Part shown: one piece after another, positions 56,600 through 64,000 of the stretch
How positions within the stretch are numbered: position 1 is the first letter of the stretch
Layout: each line of letters starts with the position of its first letter
NCBI GenBank assembly: GCA_025526995.1
Contig: JAHLKG010000020.1
Coordinates: 496,001-560,000 of the forward strand
Reading direction: 5' to 3'
Length of the DNA stretch: 64,000 nt
DNA from: Powellomyces hirtus
Lineage: Eukaryota > Chytridiomycota > Chytridiomycetes > Spizellomycetales > Powellomycetaceae
Program-made: the position numbers and the translations under genes
The notes under the pieces: generated by a model
Database searches by the model: none
The model's input: the letters and a program-made list of their open reading frames with translations, nothing else
Told to the model about the DNA's origin: nothing

Positions 56600-56740
56600 A
56601 AGTACGGCGAGGAACGTGTGAAATCCATCAACAAGAAAGCTCCTCTCGATATCACCGTTTTCGACATGCCTCTACAAAGGGCCGACGTGAGGTTTATCGC
56701 CAAATACGGCGTGAAGACGCATTTTGGCACCCTGGCGTAG
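56600..56740 (+). pseudogene. possible fragment of a RsmB-like rRNA methyltransferase
   Basis: A 46-codon frame (KYGEERVKSINKKAPLDITV, then FDMPLQRADVRFIAKYGVKT) ends at TAG 56738-56740. The opening recalls the linker of bacterial-type 16S rRNA m5C methyltransferases (a YGEE...PPLDLTV-like pattern). The preceding 100 bp hold a second protein-like piece in another frame. No start, no catalytic domain and no clear introns are visible, so a decayed copy is more likely than a gene. This is a tentative reading. Confidence 0.25.
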
Positions 56741-57924
56741 TTTGGAAGATGGACTGGAATGACTAACGTGGTTCTGGCGCTCGTGTTTATCATCAGAAGT
56801 CACACCCAAAGCCACTCACTCTGACATGCCGATGACAGTGGCGGTTAACTTGTCTCGGATTGTAGCAGATCTCTAGCAGATATCTAGCCGGGATGTAACA
56901 CGCTGCGAGAATAAGCAGGAGGCGCTTTCTGAGTGGTTGCGAGCGGCAAATCGAGGCACAGTTCTACCAAACTGCTCCCTTGGTCTGGAGTACAGTACTT
57001 GGGCATACCCGCTTGGATTGTGTGTCTTGTCAGATGTAGATGAGGGACGCTTTCCGATCCCGCTGCCGCACAGAACAATAGAGTTCAAAGCCCCCCCAAA
57101 AAAAAAGTGAATATACGCCAAAGTGCACGCGCAGGAAAGGTTACGAGATCGGGGATACAGTTCAGGGGGTGCATCCGAAAATGCCGATACATAGCAAGCC
57201 AAACACAATTCTTTTTCTGCGCAGTATTCAGGATTCAAGCCTTCCTTTGCGTTTTTCAGCAACAAGTGGCAGTCGGCCTGGTCAATAACCCAGACATGTC
57301 CTATCGAGCCACATATATTGGTGGTATGCGAAAAGTGTTGTTGTAGTATCGAATGCTAGCCGTTGAGAGCCATGAGAGGCTGGGTGAGTTTTTGACTATG
57401 CCGCCGCGAAGTATGACCCCCGATAGTTTGCAACATGGAATTTCTGCAGCTCGTGGCGTCATCAGCAACGGATATTATATGCTGTGCCAAAAAGTCTTCA
57501 AGACCAATGCTTAATTATCCTTTGAGTAATTCATACTGTGGGAGAATCACGCATTGGAGTCTTTGGTTTTGGGGTGTGTTCAGGCGCTTGGTTTCGTCGG
57601 AGCCGCCAGTCGTGTTTTGAACAAACCGTCTTTCTCTCTGTTCTATTTGTATTGTTCTCTATTTTTTTCGCTCAGCCTTGTAATTCAGTTTAATCGAAAA
57701 TTGGGCGCGTGTTTCAGGTGGATTGGGCGAAATTGAGAACATTGGCGTTTCTACAAAGAATAAACTACTGTACCAACCAACCCCTGGGATATTGCGTGAC
57801 AAATATGTGGGCGGTCCGTGTTGCAGCGGCGAGCGACCCTCCCGTCAACAATATCAAAAAGGAAACAAACAAGTAACTGTTGGAAAAGATTTGCGGGGAC
57901 CCATATTACTCTACAATATCAAAA

Positions 57925-58233
57925 GAAGAAGAAGAAAAAGAAAAAAGACAAAGGAGAACCTCCCAACCCTCCACAAACAACACTGAAACACATCCCCCAC
58001 ATTCCGCTCACCCCACATAACCAAACAACGGAATGGGGTACGGGAGAGAGAGAGACAAACGGAGAGCAGGGAGAGGAATGAAGAAGGGGAGAAGGGAAGA
58101 GGAGATAGAGAGAAACGAAAGAAACAAGAGAACAGCTAGGTGGGGAAGACGAGGGATGAAAGGGGGAAAGAGGAAGAGAGGGGAGGGGACGGGGAAAGAG
58201 GTGTTTGGTGAAGAGAGAGAGAGAGAGAGAACG
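57925..58233 (+). repeat. long purine-rich (GA) tract
   Basis: About 300 bp in which the plus strand is dominated by G and A, interrupted by a less pure segment at 57960-58030 and ending in a (GA)n run at 58214-58230. It lies 3' of Rho1 and is a candidate for triplex DNA. Confidence 0.8.
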
Positions 58234-58417
58234 GAAATCCATCCACGAGGATGCACGCACGCCTTCCGTTGGATTTCGAACGGTGCAATCCTCCCACCGC
58301 GAGAATAATTTTCCGTAACGCTAGTGCCACGTCATGCTCAAGGTAAGAACAATTGTTTGGCAAAAAAGAAAAAAGAATGGCTTTTGGCTTTCCCATCCAG
58401 ACTGGATTTTTTGCACT

Positions 58418-59405
58418 TTAGAGAAGCAGACAGCCGGACTTGCTCTTGCCCTCCTTCTTTCTCCTGGAAACGGTGAGCGCCGCCCGTGTCGCGTGTTCAA
58501 ACACCTCCCGGACGCCCTCGTTCGTTCGGGCAGAGCATTCTAGGTATTTCCAGGCAGAGATCTTCTGGGCAACAGCGTGGCCCTTTGAGAAAAAAAAATC
58601 GGCAAGGTGAGAAGGTGGTTTAACGGGAAACTGGAAAAAAAGGCATAGCCACTGTCGCAAAATTCATACCTCCTCTGGCGAAACGGGGCACTGGTGAGTT
58701 TTGCGCAGCTCCTCAATAGTCTTGGGGTCGTTTCGCAAATCCTTCTTGCATCCGACCAGGATGATTGGCAGACCAGCGCAAAAGTGCAAGACTTCAGAGA
58801 TCCACTAAGGAATTTGAACAAGGGCAACAAGGGCAACATACGCAATGAAAAAGAAAAAAAACCCATCATGGTTAGCAAGTGCAAATTGCTTATCGATGGG
58901 GCGATCGGCTGACAGTGATTCTTTGGTCTGACACGATCCGGGCCGATTGTATGGATAAAACGCAAAAGGTGCAAAATAATTTACCTTTTCCTGCACGTTG
59001 TCTAGAGAGTCGGGGGAGTCGATGGCAAAGCAGATGAGGATGACGTGAGAGTCAGGGTACGAGAGGGGACGCAGACGGTCGTAGTCTTCCTGTCCAGCAG
59101 TATCCCACAGAGCGAGTTCTACGCGTTTGCCATCCACCTCAACGTCAGCGACGTAGTTTTCAAAAACGGTGGGAACGTATACCTGGAAGAAAGAAAAAAC
59201 AGGAGCGCAAGGAATCAAAGAGATAGAAAATAAGCATGTGGGAAGGACAACCTCGACGTCCTTGATGCAGTGCACAGGCGTGTGGGTGAGTGAGGATCAA
59301 GAAACATACTTCAGGGAAGGTTCCCTTTGAGAAAACAATCAACAAGCAAGTTTTCCCACAGGCACCGTCTCCAACAATAACGAGTTTACGGCGAAGGTCA
59401 GACAT
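58418..59405 (-). CDS. RHO1: Rho1-type small GTPase
   Basis: Four exons (59405-59310, 59182-58985, 58804-58670, 58582-58418) join to 197 residues, the exact family size. All G motifs are present: P-loop GDGACGKTC, switch [10 protein letters not shown], switch [20 protein letters not shown] (the NKxD position, with Cys-Lys as in Rho proteins), and the SAR (ECSAR) base motif. The Rho insert helix follows the fourth motif. The C-terminus is polybasic, ending in the CAAX box CLLL, whose final Leu predicts geranylgeranylation. Rho1 activates 1,3-beta-glucan synthase and Pkc1 and organises actin and exocytosis at growth sites. Firm. Confidence 0.97.
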
Positions 59406-60654
59406 TTGTGTGTATGCAGAGGTTCAGAAAGGGGGGCGGGGCGGGGGCGAGGGGGGAAAGTGTGGTTTCGAGGGTTTTGGGATTGCAAAGGGTTGCGGGG
59501 CTGTCGGGTCGGCAGGAGGGTGGCGAAAACTGCAAAAGAGTAACGCCGGCGATAGAACGGTGCCGAAAGCTGTGGGGAGAGGGGACAAGCCGGGTAAGTG
59601 AGCGGGAAAGGGAAGGGAGAAAGTAAAAGGGTTGCTTTGAGGTTGAAAAAAGAAACAAGGCTAGCTGAACTGGGTGGGCATGCTATGCTGCCAGTGCCTG
59701 CCGCAGGACTTTTGGGCACCGCCACCCAAGGGAGAGGAGGGATAGCAACAGCGAGTGGTTACGGGTTGCTTCCAGCCACGATGTTTACAGCAAGCGGCGT
59801 GACAGGGTTTTCTTTGAACAAGGGGGCAGACAATGTCGAAAACGCCCCTGGAGGCTTGGACCGTTGGGGGTGGGGCACAGACAGACTTGTGGGAACAGAG
59901 TTGTGGGGGGGGGGGGGGAAACGTACCTTTTGGGGGGGAATAAAACGGAACAGCAGACGGGCAGGACGAGGGGGGTGGTGAGTTGAGCGGGTGAGTGAGT
60001 GAGTTGGGTGAGTGAGTTGGGTGGGTGGGTGGGCAAGCAAACAAAGCACGGCAAGCAAGCGTCTAAAAGCAGGGAATAGCGAAGGATGGATCGGATGGAT
60101 GGGGATGGGATGCAAGTTCAGCCAGCCGCCCCAGTCAGGCAGTCAGGCAGTCAGTCACTCGCTTGGGGGCGGCTGGCTCTCTCTCTCTCTTGGCGGAAAC
60201 TATCATGAACTATGGGATTCAACCAACCAACCAACCAACCAATCCAGCCAGCGAGTCACCCAGCCAACGACTATTACTACTACTACTACTAGTACTACTT
60301 GTAGTATCTATCATCATCCTCATCATCCGCCGCCTCCACGAACGACTCACGACTCACGACTGCCACATCCATCCATCCATCCATCCCGTCCGTCAGCGGC
60401 GCCCTCCCTCTGGTCTACCCTTGGTGTGAATCATGTGACATCCGTGAGAGTCACCTGAGGGAGTGAGTATATAAAGGATGTACTGTCCTCCCCATCACGT
60501 GTCTGCAGCGCTCCTCCCTCTCTCTCTGGCGATTGTTGCCCCCACAGACAGACAGACACGAAGAGAGAGAGACGCTCTGATAGTCATTATTCAAACATTC
60601 AATACAGAAGATATCCATACACATGGCTGTCTTCCACAAAAGAAAGGAATCCTC
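59406..60654. other. 5' region of Rho1 with microsatellites
   Basis: 1.25 kb between the Rho1 start and the 3' end of the coiled-coil gene. It contains a poly-G run (59907-59918), GAGT/GGGT tetramers (59985-60031), (CCAA)n near 60220-60240, ACT trimers near 60275-60295 and (CCAT)n near 60368-60386. No gene seen; it should contain the Rho1 promoter and leader. Confidence 0.5.
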
Positions 60655-63600
60655 CTACTCGGCGGCCGCACAGCCTATACCTTCCTCCTCCAGCCACTCC
60701 TGTCCCGTAATCGTCTCGACTGCCAGCTTGGCCTCAAAGGGCGAGTCATGCAGAATTTCCTGCCCACACCCCGCAGTTTAGACAGCGTCACTCCCAAGAA
60801 GGATACAGACGCCCATTCCTTTCCACGTACCTTGACGCGCTCCCTCAAAACCTGCTTGCGATACTCGCGCCACTTTTGTTCCTTCTCGTTCGCCACGTAC
60901 GCGCGCCACCGACGCATGAAGCGTTTGGGAACAAGCCTGCCAGATACACACACAGAACAGATGGTCAAAAAGTGTGTACGTGGTGACCGCAACACACTGC
61001 CTGCTCCTTACCTCTGCGCTAGGGCGTCGGCCCGAGCGGCATTGGCGGCTTCTCGCGCTATCCGCCGGTGCGATGCGTGCCCATATCGGTCCCGCCACTC
61101 CCGCATCCAGTCCCGCTGCGAGCCCTGCGTATGGTGCAGGCAGGCCGCTACGTGGCGAGCTTGATGGTTGGCGCATGTCTTTACAAACACTGCAATCGTT
61201 AGCAAAATCTCCACCCTCTCTCATTTCCCCTTGGACACCCCATCACAGACTCACATGTCGCCACACACTCCACACCCACCCCACCGTATTCCTCATCCAC
61301 ATGTCCCCCGCCTTCCTCTCCCGTTCCGCACACCTCCCCTCCCACTCCTTCCGCCACACCCTCACCCACCTCCCCATCCACACCACCTTCGCCCTCCCCA
61401 CATCCCCGTCCACGACACGCTTCCACGCCCGCACAGCGCCCCTCAGCATCCACTTTGCGCGAAACGCCTGCACCCGACCAACACGTTCGGCGCGTGCGGT
61501 CCGCGCGGCTTCGTGCGCGGCTTCGAGAGCGAGACGCTCCGCCCGGAGTCGTTCTTTTTCGGCAGCGGCCGCGGCCTGTTGTTGCTGTTCCATGCGAGCC
61601 GCGCTTTCGGCGGCCGCGGCCGCGGCTGACGCTTTGGCTTCTTGGAGCGCGGCCCGACGCGCTTGACGCTCTTTTTGACGCTGTTCCATTTCTAAGGGGC
61701 AGAGGGGCGTGCAGTGTTAGGTCAGGGGATGGTATATGGAATGGACGGGACACAGATCCTGCGCACTCCAGAGCATACCAGATATCAGCTTCAAGTCCCG
61801 CGCCGTACGGACCGGCCCTCGCGATTTGCTCCTGCCATTGGCAGGCGGCCGTGGCGGCACTGCCAGTAGTGGCGCGGGGACCTTTATCGCTCCTTCTCCT
61901 TTCTCCTCTTCCGCCTCCTTCTCCTGCTCCTCACCCGGCACAACATTCGGCTCATTCGGCACCCCCACCACCTCGGCGACCGCAGGAGTAGCAGCAGCAG
62001 CAGCAGCCTGATTCTTTGTTTTTACTTTAGCAGCCTGCTTTTCAACCTCCTTCAATCGCCGCTCCTCTGCTTCCGCCTCCTGTCTAGCCTTCAACGCGAG
62101 TTTGGCCAGCACTTGCTTCATCCGGGCCGCGCGTTCTTCGTGCTGGACCCGCGTGCGGCGGGATTCTCCTGTCAACCATGAATAAAATTCATACAACGGC
62201 CCATGACTTTTTGGTTTGCTCCACATTTGCAACGTTTGACTCACGCTCAGTCTCCACCCACGCCGTCCACGCCACAAACACCCGCGACAGCACCCGCGCA
62301 CGCCGGAACCGCGTCGCCCGCAGCGTGGTCGTGCGGATATGTTGCAGGCGGCGGGATTCTTCGGCTGCTATCCTGCACAGCGGGACAATGCTTGGTAAGC
62401 AGTCACGTTCTGAACTTTGCTTAGCGGGTGATAGGATAGGATCGTTTTTCTTTTTTCTTTTTCTTTACCGTTCCGACTCCCGACCGCGACGCGCCCGACA
62501 CCATGATTGCCATGCTTGGTTGAGAGTCCGCCATTGACGGGGCACCTGGCGGGAACGAGTGTGAGGGTTAGCTTTGGACGAGGCCCAAACAACCGGCTTT
62601 TCGTTCTTACTTGGAACCGTGTCGCTGCCTCGCGCTGCTCACAGACGAGTCGGAACCATGCTGCAATGTGTGCCTGCCCACAACAAAAAACAAGACGTGA
62701 AGGGAATCAAAAGCCGGTCAATGCGGGCGCCCTGCCGAAAAGTGAGAGGATGAATCCTGCCACCCCTACCTTGAGAATCTTCCGCCGCCACAGCACAAAC
62801 AGAGTTTCCGCACGCGCCCGACCCACTTCCAGTCGGCTGCGTTTGATTTCCGCAATCCGTTCGACTTGCGCGTCTGCAGCGGCGGCGCGGCGTGTTTCGT
62901 CTTCTCGGCGGCTTTCTTCTTCTCTGGTTGCCGCGCATATGTGTGATGATACTTCTTCAAGCCTGCTAATTGCTGCGGGCGGTGGTAGAGGTGTGGATGG
63001 CGCGTTATCTGGAGATGTTGTGCGTGGGTTGATGGATGGTGGGAGCGTAGAATCGAGATGGGTGGCGGGTGCGGGAGTGACCGCATTACTGTGATTTGCG
63101 GTCCGGAGACGAGCATACTCTTCATCCCTGCACACAGGAACCCATGTTAGTTCAAGTAGCTCCAAAATCCCGACAACTGCAAAAAAAACGTTTTTTTCTT
63201 CCTAGCTAGCCTACTCACACCAGCGACGCCCGCACGCTCCTCGCCCCTCTCTGCGCGTTCCCTAACCGAACCTCCCGCTTGCGCGCCAGCTCGGTCTCGA
63301 TTAGGTCGCGCGCGGCGCGTACGGCGCATTCCATTTTGGATGCGGGGGCGGTCCGGGTCCTGCGAGTATGGGCGAGTTAGTGAGTAGACATCGGAGGTTG
63401 GGTTGAGGGTCAAGAATATGTTGTGGCCCTCTCTCTCCGTCTCTCTCTCTTTTTTTTTTTTTGTTGTTTTTTCTCCTTACCGCGCACGTCCCGCTAACCC
63501 CTCCACAGCCTTGACTTGTTTCGCGGCCATTTTGCGCGCTAGTTCTTCGGCAAGCACCCGCCGCGCCGACTCGCGCCGCTCGCGCGCCAGAACTTGCCGC

Positions 63601-64000
63601 GCCCGCATCGACACGCGCGGGTCTGCGCTGCCGTGCGATTTGTCCAGATGTGACGACTGTGGCCATATAGGTTTTTCAGTTAGTTATTTAGTTAGTTAGT
63701 TAGGTAGGCTTTCTTTCACGCACGCATCACGACTACTGCATCACGTTACCTTCTGACACCCCATGTCAATAGCATCCGCGACAATATCCCGCACCTCGCC
63801 CCTCTGCGTCGCCGCACACAACCTCATTTCCAGATCCTCATCCTCAAGATCCCGCTTCAACAGCCGTGCGCGAATATGTACGGACGCATCATCGTGCCCG
63901 CCACCCCTACCACTGTCATTCTCGGTCTCGGTCTCGTTCAGGTCCGCTGCCTGACTCATCCAGTGCGTCAACAACGCCCGCGCTTCCATCATGACCTCGT
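60655..64000 (-). CDS. Trp-helix coiled-coil protein (Sfi1/CCDC191-like), partial
   Basis: This multi-exon minus-strand gene runs off the right edge, so its N-terminus is missing. The stop is at 60655-60657. Most exons encode charged helices with regularly spaced Trp: RRWRAYVANEKEQKWREYRK, VLSRVFVAWTAWVETE, QWRTLNQAWQSWCRARRGR and WMGRWVRVWRKEWEGRCAER. These alternate with Ala/Arg/Glu coiled coils (RQEAEAEERRLKEVEKQAAK). Repeats of this kind bind centrin in Sfi1, and related proteins such as CCDC191 occur in ciliated lineages. It is likely a centriole, basal-body or spindle-pole scaffold. The exact family and the internal splice sites are not settled. Confidence 0.7.

Larger units (their letters stand above)
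55820..58417. other. gene-poor spacer with an orphan coding-like fragment
   Basis: No complete gene seen in 2.6 kb. A plus-strand fragment at 56600-56740 (KYGEERVKSINKKAPLDITV) is protein-like and is listed separately. Other frames show no motif. Poly-C (55950-55963) and a long purine tract (57925-58233) are present. Confidence 0.45.

Noticed and set aside
60974..61666. Ala/Ser/Arg-rich plus ORF of 230 codons
   Set aside because: Antisense of the Trp-helix coiled-coil gene, whose exons carry the structured signal.
1..64000. CRISPR arrays, transposon ends, prophage or other mobile-element genes
   Set aside because: None seen. The repeats present are microsatellites or coding tandem repeats, and no transposase or reverse-transcriptase motifs were found.

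Overview
The window is eukaryotic nuclear DNA from a fungus. Most genes are broken by many short GT..AG introns, typically 45 to 80 nt and rarely over 150 nt. The gene set is fungal: a Spt7-type SAGA subunit, a PTR2 peptide transporter, Rho1, a Sec2-type Rab exchange factor, a fungal Msy-type MscS channel with EF-hand, and a GPI-anchored repeat wall protein. The partial gene at the right edge encodes a coiled-coil protein with Sfi1/CCDC191-like Trp helices. Together with a 7TM receptor and a SppA-type peptidase, this fits an early-diverging, probably zoosporic (chytrid-like) fungus. That placement is inference.

Left part (0.3-11.6 kb): a CDA/dCMP-type deaminase (-); a three-exon F-box protein with three Cys-rich repeats (+); an acidic hypothetical protein (+); a small coiled-coil protein (-) divergent from a tiny unknown gene (+); eIF3e (-, six exons); and a 533-residue secreted repeat protein with a GPI signal (+).

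Centre-left (12.5-29.6 kb): an 18-exon MscS-like channel with a 20-Gln run (+); a gene-poor stretch of about 3.5 kb with one doubtful minus-strand gene; an intronless PTR2 transporter (+); elongator tRNA-Met(CAT) (-); cytosolic TrpRS (-, seven exons); a ten-exon SppA/S49 peptidase (-); and a small mitochondrial-type protein (+).

Centre-right (30.1-46.4 kb): a 7TM receptor (+); Spt7 with bromodomain and histone fold (+); a CHY/CTCHY-like zinc protein (-); QCR8 of complex III (+); cyclin L (-); and a ZGRF1-type protein joining the DUF2439 module to an SF1 helicase (+).

Right part (46.9-64 kb): Sec2-like RabGEF (+), plasma-membrane syntaxin (+), a four-TM protein (-), a frame-broken F-box gene (+), Rho1 (-) and the partial Trp-helix coiled-coil gene (-). 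Sec2, syntaxin and Rho1 all act in polarised exocytosis and wall growth, and they lie within 12.5 kb. Spacers here are rich in microsatellites and purine tracts.

Genes are interleaved on both strands and there are no operons. For several genes (deaminase, F-box, coiled coil, eIF3e, GPI protein, MscS, TrpRS, SppA, the 29 kb protein, 7TM receptor, QCR8, Sec2, syntaxin, four-TM protein, Rho1) I joined the exons by hand and the reading frame closes exactly. Spt7, ZGRF1, cyclin L and the CHY protein are identified securely, but some of their splice sites are not fixed.
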